Source: Roseovarius aestuarii | GTDB lineage: Bacteria > Pseudomonadota > Alphaproteobacteria > Rhodobacterales > Rhodobacteraceae | Assembly (NCBI GenBank): GCA_027214255.1 | Contig: JAPWHL010000002.1 | Coordinates: 124,001-188,000 of the forward strand | Length of the DNA stretch: 64,000 nt | Direction of reading: 5' to 3' | Shown: piece by piece, positions 56,272 through 64,000 of the stretch | How the letters are laid out: the number at the start of each line of letters is the position of its first letter | Numbering within the stretch: position 1 is the first letter of the stretch | Translations under genes and position numbers: made by a program | Notes under the pieces: generated by a model | What the model was told of the DNA's origin: nothing | The model's input: the letters and a program-made list of their open reading frames with translations, nothing else | Database searches by the model: none

Positions 56272-57495
56272 TCAGGCAGACAGTTCGGCGCGATTCAGCG
56301 CACAATGGCTCCACAGTTCATCCATCGCGTTAATCAGCTGATTCATCTCGTTGGGCCCGTGGACCGGTGACGGAGTAAAGCGCAAACGCTCGGTTCCGCG
56401 CGGCACCGTCGGGAAGTTGATGGGCTGTACGTAAATGCCGTGCCCGTCCAACAACATGTCGCTTAGTTTCTTTGTGTGAACCGGATTTCCGACGATCACA
56501 GGCACGATATGGCTGCCATGATCAATCAACGGCATGCCCAATCCTTTTAGACGCAACTTCAGGATTTTAGCCTGCGTCTGGTGCTGTTCGCGCAGCTCCT
56601 GATCTCGCTTCAAAAAGGCAACACTGGCCGCAGCCCCGGCAGCAACAGCCGGCGCCAAAGACGACGTAAAGATGAACCCCGGCGCATAAGATCTTATAGC
56701 ATCGCACATTTTTTCAGATGCAGCGATGTAACCGCCCATCACACCATACCCTTTGGCCAAGGTCCCGTTGATGATGTCCAGTCGATGCATCAGGCGGTCA
56801 CGTTCGGCTACTCCACCGCCACGTGGGCCATAAAGCCCAACGGCATGTACTTCGTCAATATAGGTCAGCGCGCCGAATTCATCTGCCAAATCACAGATCG
56901 CCTCGATGGGGCCGAAATCACCATCCATGGAATAGACCGACTCGAACGCGATCAGCTTGGGAGCGGATGGATCATCCGCCTCCAGCAATTCGCGCAGGTG
57001 GTCCAGATCATTGTGACGGAAAATCCGTTTGGCCCCGCCATTGCGGCGCACACCTTCAATCATGCTGGCGTGATTCAGCGCGTCCGAATAAATTATGAGT
57101 CCGGGGAACAATTTAGGCAGCGTGCTTAAAGTCGCGTCGTTCGCGATATAAGCGCTGGTAAACAGCAAAGCGGATTCTTTGCCATGCAAATCAGCCAGCT
57201 CGGCCTCGAGCTGTTTGTGATAGATCGTGGTTCCAGAAATGTTGCGCGTCCCGCCAGATCCGGCGCCTGTTGCGTCAATCGCCTCATGCATGGCGTTCAA
57301 TACAACGGGGTGCTGTCCCATACCTAGATAGTCATTGCCACACCAAACCGTAATCGGTCTTTCGCTACCGTCAGGGCGACGCCATGTTGCATGCGGAAAC
57401 TGGCCGCGACGACGCTCGATATCGATAAAGGTGCGATACCGCCCCTCTTCATGCAAGCGGCCAATGGCCTCATCCAATTTAGCCGAGTAGTTCAT
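56272..57495 (-). CDS. hemA: 5-aminolevulinate synthase (C4 pathway)
   Basis: Condenses glycine and succinyl-CoA to 5-aminolevulinate, the first tetrapyrrole step of alphaproteobacteria. The 407-residue PLP enzyme starts M-N-Y-S-A-K-L-D, has the glycine-rich [23 protein letters not shown] and the PLP lysine in [16 protein letters not shown] 57495 fits homologues; the longer frame adds 23 residues. An FNR-type box lies 169 bases upstream, as expected for an oxygen-regulated hemA. Confidence 0.96.
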   Translation of the reverse strand: MNYSAKLDEAIGRLHEEGRYRTFIDIERRRGQFPHATWRRPDGSERPITVWCGNDYLGMGQHPVVLNAMHEAIDATGAGSGGTRNISGTTIYHKQLEAELADLHGKESALLFTSAYIANDATLSTLPKLFPGLIIYSDALNHASMIEGVRRNGGAKRIFRHNDLDHLRELLEADDPSAPKLIAFESVYSMDGDFGPIEAICDLADEFGALTYIDEVHAVGLYGPRGGGVAERDRLMHRLDIINGTLAKGYGVMGGYIAASEKMCDAIRSYAPGFIFTSSLAPAVAAGAAASVAFLKRDQELREQHQTQAKILKLRLKGLGMPLIDHGSHIVPVIVGNPVHTKKLSDMLLDGHGIYVQPINFPTVPRGTERLRFTPSPVHGPNEMNQLINAMDELWSHCALNRAELSA

Positions 57496-57663
57496 GGCAT
57501 GCGTCAACGGCCATCCCCTTTGTGGTCTTGTCGAAATTTCCGGTCTTATGTCGCGTGGCACCACCGGACGAGAGCGTAAAAACGCAGGTATTCATTTATT
57601 AGAATGGATATAGATCGCATTCAAGCTCTGCAAGAAGTTACAAATTGCCGCGCCTGTGTGGCG

Positions 57664-57677
57664 TTGATCCATGTCAA
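57664..57677. promoter_or_regulatory. FNR/FnrL-type binding site upstream of hemA
   Basis: TTGAT-CCAT-GTCAA, one base from the consensus TTGAT-N4-ATCAA. It lies 169 bases before hemA and 101 bases before the divergent M20 peptidase gene. FnrL controls hemA in Rhodobacter sphaeroides, which supports assignment to hemA. Confidence 0.65.
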
Positions 57678-57777
57678 GGCGGCGTCGATTTATGTCTGAC
57701 CTGCGACACTTGGTTGGACAGCGTCGCCTGGCCTGTTAGGTTCTGGCGCAAGATTGCCCAAACTCAAAGGCCCACCC

Positions 57778-59166
57778 ATGTCTCTAAGCGCCATCCTGTC
57801 ACGTATCGACGACCAATTGCCCAACGCCACCGAGCGTCTGCTGGAATTTCTGCGCATCCCGTCGATCTCGACCGATCCCGAGTATTCCGGAGCCTGCCAG
57901 GACGCGGCTGACTGGCTGGTGAAAGACTTGCAAAGCATTGGGATTGATGCACAAAAGCGAGAGACCCCCGGCCATCCGATGGTGGTAGGGCATGTCAATG
58001 AGGGCGGCACAGGTCCGCACCTGTTGTTCTACGGACATTATGACGTTCAGCCCGTTGATCCGATTGAGTTATGGACCAACGACCCCTTCGATCCGCGTGT
58101 CGAAGACACCGCCAAAGGTCAGGTCATTCGTGGACGGGGGACTAGCGACGACAAAGGACAGTTAATGACGTTCGTCGAGGCGTGCCGCGCCTATCGTGAC
58201 GTCAACGGAAGCCTGCCCTGCCGCATCACATTCTTTTTCGAGGGCGAAGAAGAATCAGGATCGCCTTCGCTGGTGCCCTTCATGGAGCAGCACGCGGACG
58301 AATTGCGCGCCGATCTGGCCCTGATCTGTGACACGGGCATGTTCCAATCCAAGACGCCCGCCATCGTCACTATGTTGCGCGGCATGGTGACCGAAGAATT
58401 GACAGTGACCGGCCCGGACATGGACCTGCATTCCGGTTTCTTTGGCGGACTGGCCATCAATCCGATCCGCGTTCTCAGCCAGATCCTGGCCGATCTTCAT
58501 GATGAAACCGGTCGCGTGACATTGGACGGATTCTATGATGGCATTCCCGACCTCACGCCACAGATGCGCGCGCAATGGGATGGGTTGGGTTTTGATCATG
58601 CCAGCTTCCTTGGCGATGTCGGTCTAAGCGTACCAGCAGGCGAAGCGGATCGCATGCCATTGGAAATGATCTGGTCGCGCCCCACCGCCGAGGTAAACGG
58701 AATCTGGGGCGGTTACACCGGCGCTGGCTTCAAAACCGTTTTGCCCGCCAAAGCCTCGGCCAAGGTCAGTTTTCGGTTGGTGGAAGGTCAGATACCCGAC
58801 CGGGTGCGCGATGCGTTCCGCGCCCACGCAGTGGCCCGCCTGCCCGCCGATTGCAAGATCAGCTTTACCGCCCATGGCGGCAGCAGTGCAGGCATCATGC
58901 GCACGGATGACCCCGCCTTCGAGGCTGCGCGCGTCGCGCTGAGCGATGAATGGCCCCAAGAGGCTGCCTATGTCGGCTGTGGTGGCTCAATCCCAATCGC
59001 CGGGCATTTCGGAACGGTTTTGGGTATGAATGCGATGCTGATCGGTTTTGGCAAAGACGATGACGCCATCCATTCTCCCAACGAAAAATATGATATGGAA
59101 AGCTTTCACAAAGGCACGCGCAGTTGGGCCCGCATCCTAGATGCATTGTGCCAGCCGAAAGACTGA
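57778..59166 (+). CDS. M20-family metallopeptidase (dipeptidase/ArgE-DapE type)
   Basis: A cytoplasmic zinc hydrolase of 462 residues. Metal and catalytic motifs are in order: G-H-Y-D-V-Q-P, R-G-T-S-D-D-K-G-Q, E-G-E-E-E-S-G-S-P, a C-D-T-G aspartate, and the final histidine in D-A-I-H-S-P-N-E. A dimerisation domain lies between about 195 and 310. The wording resembles the broad dipeptidase branch (CNDP/PepV-like). ATG 57778 has AAAGG 8 bases upstream. Divergent from hemA. Confidence 0.9.
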   Translation: MSLSAILSRIDDQLPNATERLLEFLRIPSISTDPEYSGACQDAADWLVKDLQSIGIDAQKRETPGHPMVVGHVNEGGTGPHLLFYGHYDVQPVDPIELWTNDPFDPRVEDTAKGQVIRGRGTSDDKGQLMTFVEACRAYRDVNGSLPCRITFFFEGEEESGSPSLVPFMEQHADELRADLALICDTGMFQSKTPAIVTMLRGMVTEELTVTGPDMDLHSGFFGGLAINPIRVLSQILADLHDETGRVTLDGFYDGIPDLTPQMRAQWDGLGFDHASFLGDVGLSVPAGEADRMPLEMIWSRPTAEVNGIWGGYTGAGFKTVLPAKASAKVSFRLVEGQIPDRVRDAFRAHAVARLPADCKISFTAHGGSSAGIMRTDDPAFEAARVALSDEWPQEAAYVGCGGSIPIAGHFGTVLGMNAMLIGFGKDDDAIHSPNEKYDMESFHKGTRSWARILDALCQPKD

Positions 59167-59174
59167 TCTTGTCC

Positions 59175-59196
59175 GGGGGCTGTATCAGCAGCCCCC
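59175..59196 (+). terminator. Terminator-like hairpin after the M20 gene
   Basis: GGGGGCTG (59175-59182) pairs with CAGCCCCC (59189-59196), 9 bases past the stop. No T run follows, so termination is uncertain. Confidence 0.45.
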
Positions 59197-59319
59197 GACC
59201 GCAATGTATGCGGTCAATCACGCATCCACCGGACATAAGGCGCGTCCGTTAAGGCGCTGAATTCACGCAACACATGCAGATTCTGCACGGGTTCATTGCA
59301 ACCTGTCATTTAGTGAAAG

Positions 59320-59395
<76 letters not shown>

Positions 59396-59405
59396 CTTGC
59401 GCGGC

Positions 59406-59434
59406 CTGTTACACTGCGGTTTCTCCGCTGGCAA
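59406..59434 (-). promoter_or_regulatory. Probable promoter of tRNA-Val (TAC)
   Basis: On the minus strand, -35 TTGCCA (59434-59429), a 17-base spacer and -10 TAACAG (59411-59406), placing the start a few bases before the tRNA. Confidence 0.45.
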
Positions 59435-59617
59435 GGGCCTCTTTCACTCTATCCGTCCAGATTGCAGATTTTATGAGATTTCGACGCAATCTATGTTTCA
59501 GATTGTTCTCAAAAAATGAATGTTAAACAGCGCCGCTCGGTGTCTGTCGAAAAAAACCGTCAATAGGATTGTTAAAACCTACCCCAACGGTTCGCCCGCC
59601 CATTTCGGCGCAAAGAT

Positions 59618-60223
59618 CTATTCAATGACGCCTGCAGGTCCAAGGCATGTCACCTGTCCGGCCCGGATATGATAGACGCAGCCCTGCAGATTGCTCTGTG
59701 CCCCCATCACATCCGGCGCCATACCCTGAGCCAGCCCGCGCAACACCTGCCCCCACAACCCGTGCGACACCACGATGCTGGGGCCCGTCAGATCATCGGC
59801 AAAGCTGCGCACCCGCGCGATCAATTGAGCCATCCCTTCGCCACCCGGCGCATTTGAGTAAACCACCAAATCATTGGCACCTTTAGGCAATTCACGCTTT
59901 AATTTGCCTTCCCATTCACCTGTGGCGATCTCGGCCAGCCGTGGATCAACGATGGGCCTGTGTCCGGGCAATGCGAGCGCCGCCGTCTGTCGCGCTCGCC
60001 CCAAAGGAGACACGAACAGATCACCTGCCCCGTCCTGTGCGCCCTGCGCCACCTGTTCGGCAATGTCGTGGATGATTTTAGCCTGCTGCCCCGCCTGCAT
60101 GCGCCCTTGCGCCGTCAAAGGCGAATCCTGATGGCCCTGTATGCGCCCCTGCAGGTTCCATTCCGTCTCACCGTGGCGCAGGAACCAGATTTCGGGCCAA
60201 TCGGGAATTGGGGAGGCATTCAT
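59618..60223 (-). CDS. Histidine phosphatase superfamily protein
   Basis: A cytoplasmic phosphatase/mutase-fold protein of 201 residues. The phosphohistidine motif is L-R-H-G-E-T-E-W-N (His17), followed by S-P-L-G-R-A-R-Q-T-A and a late V-V-S-H-G second histidine. Family members act on phosphosugars, alpha-ribazole phosphate or other esters; the substrate is unknown. It lies between the two tRNA-Val genes on the same strand. The ribosome site before ATG 60223 is weak. Confidence 0.9.
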   Translation of the reverse strand: MNASPIPDWPEIWFLRHGETEWNLQGRIQGHQDSPLTAQGRMQAGQQAKIIHDIAEQVAQGAQDGAGDLFVSPLGRARQTAALALPGHRPIVDPRLAEIATGEWEGKLKRELPKGANDLVVYSNAPGGEGMAQLIARVRSFADDLTGPSIVVSHGLWGQVLRGLAQGMAPDVMGAQSNLQGCVYHIRAGQVTCLGPAGVIE

Positions 60224-60285
60224 ATCTGGGCTGCAATTTTCAAGGACACGTCAACGTCAAGCGCAAGGTCTGGCACGAGGTAGAA

Positions 60286-60360
60286 TGGTGGGTGATAAGA
60301 GATTTGAACTCCTGACATCTTCGATGTGAACGAAGCGCTCTACCACTGAGCTAATCACCC
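60286..60360 (-). tRNA. tRNA-Val (anticodon CAC)
   Basis: A 75-base cloverleaf closely similar to the tRNA-Val at 59320: the acceptor and anticodon stem are identical, the anticodon loop TTCACAT gives anticodon CAC (codon GTG), the D loop is one base shorter, and CCA is encoded. Its 5' end is 18 bases after the HU-like gene stop, so it is probably cut out of a longer transcript. Confidence 0.96.
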
Positions 60361-60378
60361 CTGCGCCGCTATTTAGCG

Positions 60379-60930
60379 TCACTCTGCTGCGTCTGCAACC
60401 GCTTCTTTGGTGTTTGCTGACACGCCATCCTGTCCGGATGCACCGGGCTTTTGTTGGCGAATCTTGGCAACGATTACACGGGCTTTGGCTGTTTCCTTGA
60501 CCCTGTTTTGCTTGATCTTACCCATTGGCTGCAAGTTCAGTTCACGGCCTTCGGCCAATGCCTCGCCCAACACGTCCAGCATCGCTTCGATCACGGGTTT
60601 CGCGTATTTCTTGGCGACATCCGAACGTTCGACGATCAAGGCGATCAGTTCCTGTTTTTTCAGTTCAATCGCGTCTGTGCCCACGGTATCCGCTGCGTTG
60701 TCAGGCGTCTCGTTCTTTGCCGCCTTCGGAGCCCCCGAAGATGGCGACTTCAGCGTTTTTGCGGCGGCTTCGGCCAGCTTGTCCACATGTGACTGTGGCG
60801 CGGGCACGCCAGTGGTCACCACGCCTGCCCCGCGTAGGGCATGCGGTGGCATGGGTGGCTTGGCGGTTGCGCGACTGGCACTATGCGTGCTGGATTTCGT
60901 CTTGGAGCCTGTGGTTTTGCGGCCTGACAT
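60379..60930 (-). CDS. HU-family-like DNA-binding protein with basic N-terminal tail
   Basis: A 183-residue protein. The first 85 residues are a Lys/Ser/Ala/Pro-rich, disordered-looking tail; about 88-160 resemble an HU/IHF core (K-K-Q-E-L-I-A-L-I-V-E-R-S, V-I-E-A-M-L-D-V-L-G-E-A-L, G-R-E-L-N-L-Q-P-M-G-K-I-K). It lacks the standard HU arm sequence, so DNA binding is likely but bending is uncertain. AAGGGG lies 9 bases before ATG 60930. tRNA-Val (CAC) lies just downstream. Confidence 0.75.
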   Translation of the reverse strand: MSGRKTTGSKTKSSTHSASRATAKPPMPPHALRGAGVVTTGVPAPQSHVDKLAEAAAKTLKSPSSGAPKAAKNETPDNAADTVGTDAIELKKQELIALIVERSDVAKKYAKPVIEAMLDVLGEALAEGRELNLQPMGKIKQNRVKETAKARVIVAKIRQQKPGASGQDGVSANTKEAVADAAE

Positions 60931-61074
60931 CTGGCTGCCCCTTTTGTTGTTTTACGCTTTGTTTCCCCGTTGGAAACAACTTAGCGTTAACCAAGGTGCA
61001 TGGCTAGCCTCGTCTTGACCACCATACGTATGAGTCTCTAATGTTCTTGTGCGACATTCCTTGGGGGAGGAAAA

Positions 61075-61275
61075 ATGAAAAAAACACTTACTGGCCTAAC
61101 CGTGGCTCTAAGCATTTTGGGCGCAAGCGCCTGGGCAGGCAGCCTTGCCGATCCGAACGTGTCACCACAGGTCGTGGCTCAGGATGCCATCGATACCAGC
61201 AGCAAAAACATGCACGAGATGCTTGCTATCCTGACGGTTACATTGATCCTGACAGCCGTCATGACGACGCGTTAA
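61075..61275 (+). CDS. Small exported or membrane protein of unknown function
   Basis: A 66-residue protein with a signal-peptide-like start (M-K-K-T-L-T-G-L-T-V-A-L-S-I-L-G-A-S-A-W-A), a short polar middle and a hydrophobic C-terminal segment (M-L-A-I-L-T-V-T-L-I-L-T-A-V). It may be a small inner-membrane protein. GGGGGAGGAA gives a strong ribosome site before ATG 61075. No family is recognised. A stem GGCAGGTGG/CCACCTGCC (61287-61315) follows it. Confidence 0.75.
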   Translation: MKKTLTGLTVALSILGASAWAGSLADPNVSPQVVAQDAIDTSSKNMHEMLAILTVTLILTAVMTTR

Positions 61276-61286
61276 GCATCATGACG

Positions 61287-61315
61287 GGCAGGTGGACTGC
61301 GATCCACCACCTGCC
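61287..61315 (+). terminator. Terminator-like hairpin between the small ORF and the DUF853 gene
   Basis: GGCAGGTGG (61287-61295) pairs with CCACCTGCC (61307-61315). The following TCGCTTGATTT is only weakly U-rich. It may serve both converging transcripts. Confidence 0.45.
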
Positions 61316-61324
61316 TCGCTTGAT

Positions 61325-62878
61325 TTATCGGCCTTTGAATAGCCCGCCCAGAATACCGCGGACCAGCCGCCGGCCTGTCGTGCCGTTCAGTTCTTTCATG
61401 ACCGCGCCAGCAACGGCTTTGCCCAGCTGGGTGCCCAATCCATCCTCGGCCGCGTCACGGCGCGCGGTCGAACGACTGACGCGTTTGCCCGAATACCGTC
61501 GACCTGCGTTGAATTCGCGTTCGGCAACGGATGTTTCTTCGGCTTCCACTTCGGCGGTTTCAGCCTGTTTAGCCGCTTCCTCGGCCCGAGCTGTCAGGAT
61601 TTCATAGGCCGAGCGGCGATCGATCAGCGTCTCGTATTTCCCCGCCACTGGGGAGGCTTGCATCACGGAGGCGCGAGCTGTGGCTGTGATTGGGCCCAGT
61701 TTGGATGACGGCGGGCGTATCAACGTGCGCTCGACTATGCCCGGCACGCCCTTGTCTTCCAGCATGGATGTCACCGCTTCGCCCACACCGACATCGCGGA
61801 TCGCGTCCACAGTGCTGAAACGCGCATTGGGACGATAGGTTTCCGCAGCCCGGCTAAGCGCCTTGCGGTCGCGCGCGGTGAAGGCCCGCAGGGCGTGCTG
61901 TACGCGGTTGCCCAACTGCCCCAAAATATCCTCGGGGACATCATCCGGGTTCTGAGTGATGAAGTAGACCCCTACCCCCTTGGAGCGGATCAGCCGCGCC
62001 ACCTGTTCAACCTTGTCGACCAACGCCTTGGGCGCGTCGTCAAACAATAGATGCGCTTCATCGAAAAAGAACACCAGCTCGGGTTTGTCCGGGTCGCCCA
62101 CCTCTGGCAGGGTTTCAAACAACTCGGACAGCAGCCACAGCAGAAATGTGGCGTAGAGGCGCGGCGCGCCCATCAGCTTGTCCGCAGCAAGGATATTGAT
62201 CTGTCCCCGTCCGTCCGCGCCGGTCTGCATCAGATCCGAAAGGTCCAGTGCCGGTTCCCCGAACAACTGTGTGCCGCCCTGATTTTCCAGCACCATCAAC
62301 TGACGCTGGATTGCCCCGACCGATTGCGGCGACACATTGCCATAGCGCAGCGACAGGCTATCGCGGTTTTCACCGACCCACACGAGCAACGCCTGCAAAT
62401 CCTTTAGATCCAGCAGCGGCATACCCTGCTCGTCAGCGACACGAAAGGCAATATTCATGATGCCTTCCTGCGCATCGCTGAGTTCCATCAGACGGCTGAG
62501 CAACAGCGGCCCCATTTCCGCAACAGTGGTACGCACAGGATGACCCTGTTCACCGAACAAGTCCCAAAACGTCACCGGATAGGCGCGATAGGCATATTCT
62601 GTCAGCCCGATAGTCGCGGCACGTTTGCTAAAAGCCTCATGCAGTTTGAAAGTCTCACTGCCTGCTTCTGCAAGGCCGGACAGGTCGCCTTTGACGTCTG
62701 ACAAGAACACCGGTACGCCAGCATCCGCAAACCCTTCGGCCAGAATTTGCAACGTCACCGTTTTGCCGGTGCCCGTGGCCCCAGCGATCAAACCGTGACG
62801 GTTGGCATATTTCAGAGCCAGCCCCTGCGCCGCACCGTACTCTGGTCCGCCGCCACCAATAAATATGTGGTTTTGCAA
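61325..62878 (-). CDS. HerA/DUF853-family P-loop ATPase
   Basis: A 517-residue ATPase of the HerA-FtsK-like superfamily. It begins M-Q-N-H-I-F-I-G-G-G-G, has Walker A G-A-T-G-T-G-K-T (33-40), a Walker B in F-F-F-D-E-A-H-L-L-F, and a conserved arginine-rich C-terminal part. DUF853 members are common in bacteria and of unsettled function, possibly DNA translocation. The start is TTG 62878 with GGGGCAGG upstream; it fits homologues better than the TTG at 62902. Converges with the small ORF before it. Confidence 0.88.
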   Translation of the reverse strand: MQNHIFIGGGGPEYGAAQGLALKYANRHGLIAGATGTGKTVTLQILAEGFADAGVPVFLSDVKGDLSGLAEAGSETFKLHEAFSKRAATIGLTEYAYRAYPVTFWDLFGEQGHPVRTTVAEMGPLLLSRLMELSDAQEGIMNIAFRVADEQGMPLLDLKDLQALLVWVGENRDSLSLRYGNVSPQSVGAIQRQLMVLENQGGTQLFGEPALDLSDLMQTGADGRGQINILAADKLMGAPRLYATFLLWLLSELFETLPEVGDPDKPELVFFFDEAHLLFDDAPKALVDKVEQVARLIRSKGVGVYFITQNPDDVPEDILGQLGNRVQHALRAFTARDRKALSRAAETYRPNARFSTVDAIRDVGVGEAVTSMLEDKGVPGIVERTLIRPPSSKLGPITATARASVMQASPVAGKYETLIDRRSAYEILTARAEEAAKQAETAEVEAEETSVAEREFNAGRRYSGKRVSRSTARRDAAEDGLGTQLGKAVAGAVMKELNGTTGRRLVRGILGGLFKGR

Positions 62879-62951
62879 GTACCTGCCCCTTTGATTTCTC
62901 AATTGTTCTGGTTGAACATACTAATTTAACGAATTCCCGCCAGTATAAACG

Positions 62952-63034
62952 CATTCCGTCGCTTCATGTCCTCTTGGTGACGGAATGACTTCCTCCCTGT
63001 CAGACTGGTCGCGCCTTCGGGTGCGGCCCTTTTT
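62952..63034 (+). ncRNA. Candidate small RNA, about 80 nt, with CCUCC motif
   Basis: In a gene-free stretch, CATTCCGTC (62952-62960) pairs perfectly with GACGGAATG (62979-62987). Then comes a single-stranded TTCCTCCCTG, and then a terminator (GGTCGCGCC-TTCG-GGTGCGGCC with T run). The CCTCCC matches the anti-Shine-Dalgarno-like motif of the CcsR/cuckoo sRNAs of Rhodobacteraceae. TATAAA lies at 62944-62949 but is a little close to the first stem, so the exact 5' end is uncertain. Confidence 0.5.
63007..63034 (+). terminator. Terminator with UUCG tetraloop
   Basis: A 9-bp stem with two G-U pairs (63007-63015 with 63020-63028), tetraloop TTCG, then C and five T. It ends the candidate sRNA. Confidence 0.85.
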
Positions 63035-63059
63035 AAGCAGTTTTCCCAGTTTTTGGCTG

Positions 63060-63088
63060 TTGACGACGATTCCGATCTGTCCTAGCGT
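63060..63088 (+). promoter_or_regulatory. Possible promoter in the DUF853-IalB intergenic region
   Basis: -35 TTGACG (63060-63065), a 17-base spacer and a weak -10 TAGCGT (63083-63088). It would give a short transcript ending at the hairpin at 63135-63159, or reading on to the IalB gene. Confidence 0.4.
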
Positions 63089-63134
63089 CGGGTTCAATTA
63101 CTAAGTCGGCCAGTCCGGCAGGGAGACTACGGGA

Positions 63135-63159
63135 GAAGGGACCATTTGGTCCCTTCTTT
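63135..63159 (+). terminator. Rho-independent terminator in the intergenic region
   Basis: GAAGGGACC pairs with GGTCCCTTC (63135-63143 with 63148-63156), followed by TTT. If the TTGACG promoter is real this bounds a second short RNA of about 65 bases. The rest (63160-63339) shows nothing clear. Confidence 0.65.
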
Positions 63160-63339
63160 CTGTTTCATAGCCTGGTTTTGGCGCTGAGGCCTGCCATATA
63201 GTGATCTGCATCCCTGTTAGCCACCTGTAAGCACGCGGAATTCCGCCTTGCGCTTTGCCTTGGCATGGCATTTTATCCTGACACTTGGCGCACACCATGA
63301 TAGAGCGCCCAAGTCTTTCAAAAATTCGATGGGGGAACT

Positions 63340-63975
63340 ATGCCCAAATCACTTTCCATTCTGTCCTTTGCCTTCGCCCTTGGTTTGGGATCCATATCCC
63401 ACGCTCAGGATGCCACTGGCGAGACCACTACCGATGAGCCCACGGCAGAGGCGGCATCTGACGCCACCGAAGGCACCGCCAGCGAACCCGCCTTTTCAGA
63501 GGGCCGCGAAGTCGCCCCGGAAGAACCTGCAATCTATATCAAAGAACAGCACGGCGACTGGAACCTGCGGTGTTTCCGTAACCCCGAGGGCGAAGACCCC
63601 TGCCAGTTGTATCAATTGCTGCGCGAGGCAGATGGCAACCCAGTTGCCGAGTTCAGCATCTTCAAGCTGGACGGTCAGCCACCGGCAGTTGCGGGCGCAA
63701 CGGTTATCGTCCCGCTGATGACCCTGCTGACAAAGGAACTGAGCCTGTCGGTCGACGGCGGTACCGCCAAGACATACCCGTACCGGGTCTGCACCGAAGC
63801 TGGCTGTGTCGCTCAATTGGCCCTGACAGAGGCCGATATCAACGCGTTCAAACGCGGCAACAAAGCCACCATCGGCCTTGTCCCTGCACGTGCGCCGGAC
63901 CAGCAAGTCAAGATTTCGGTCTCATTGACCGGTTTTACCGCTGGCTATACGGCGGTCGGTGCCTTTACCGAGTAA
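63340..63975 (+). CDS. Invasion-associated locus B (IalB)-family protein
   Basis: An exported protein of 211 residues with a signal peptide (cleavage near S-H-A-Q-D), an acidic low-complexity linker of about 45 residues rich in Thr, Glu and Ala, and an IalB domain from about 65 (H-G-D-W-N-L-R-C-F, then D-P-C-Q-L-Y-Q and Y-R-V-C-T-E-A-G-C-V-A-Q-L). The four cysteines probably form disulfides. The family is named from Bartonella but is general in alphaproteobacteria and its role is unclear. GGGGGAA precedes ATG 63340. Confidence 0.87.
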   Translation: MPKSLSILSFAFALGLGSISHAQDATGETTTDEPTAEAASDATEGTASEPAFSEGREVAPEEPAIYIKEQHGDWNLRCFRNPEGEDPCQLYQLLREADGNPVAEFSIFKLDGQPPAVAGATVIVPLMTLLTKELSLSVDGGTAKTYPYRVCTEAGCVAQLALTEADINAFKRGNKATIGLVPARAPDQQVKISVSLTGFTAGYTAVGAFTE

Positions 63976-64000
63976 CCGAAACCGTTGCCACAGATTTCAA

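Overview
The window looks like a chromosomal segment of a marine alphaproteobacterium of the family Rhodobacteraceae (Roseobacter group). The grounds are: a C4-type 5-aminolevulinate synthase gene (hemA) with an FNR/FnrL-type box upstream; an acetate-type metA; 3-hydroxybutyrate metabolism; a set of small proteins of the DUF6456, DUF6477 and DUF1127 types; an amidase / PBP1A / release-factor-2 cluster; and moderately GC-rich codon use throughout. It is a housekeeping region with dense genes on both strands. I see no prophage, transposase, CRISPR array or secretion cluster.

Layout. 1-1626: tail of a GntR/FCD regulator, aroQ, and a LuxR-type regulator with a degenerate signal pocket. 1627-2227: gene-free, with a structured element and the tsf terminator. 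2228-3961: rpsB-tsf (minus). 4375-7381: DUF502 protein, then patatin and bdhA (minus) and a candidate sRNA (minus). 7382-10539: orphan YejA-like binding protein, entericidin-like lipoprotein, lipA. 10733-14077: oxyR and katG, divergent. 14136-17471: DUF6456 and DUF6477 proteins around tandem DnaA boxes, and an MttB-family methyltransferase. 17720-25558: guaA, EamA transporter, FadL-like porin, P-loop protein, metA, ppk2, TetR, membrane protein. 25675-28557: rplM-rpsI, a MocR regulator and its probable DUF1127 target. 28556-34366: thioesterase, ECHDC3-like protein, di-haem peroxidase, trmFO, methyltransferase, gluQ. 34552-39353: attenuator-controlled ilvB, a serralysin on the opposite strand, then ilvN. 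39480-43302: OB-like protein, XRE regulator with an elaborate operator, Rieske oxygenase, small ORF, DUF2189. 43433-51367 (minus): amidase, prfB, mrcA, cell-wall amidase, aminotransferase. 51427-57495: M48 peptidase and DsbA-like protein, then ispG, RodZ-like and hemA (minus). 57778-63975: M20 peptidase, two tRNA-Val genes interleaved with a phosphatase and an HU-like gene, a HerA/DUF853 ATPase, a gene-free stretch with terminators and candidate sRNAs, and an IalB-family protein.

Most of the interest lies in regulation rather than in a new gene cassette. The strongest items are a branched-chain amino acid leader-peptide attenuator before ilvB, a candidate sRNA at 7191-7268 with promoter and terminator, two perfect 16-bp palindromes tying a MocR regulator to a DUF1127 gene, concentric inverted repeats upstream of an XRE regulator, and a 294-bp in-frame duplication in the serralysin. 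I did not find a convincing new multi-gene defence or metabolic system.
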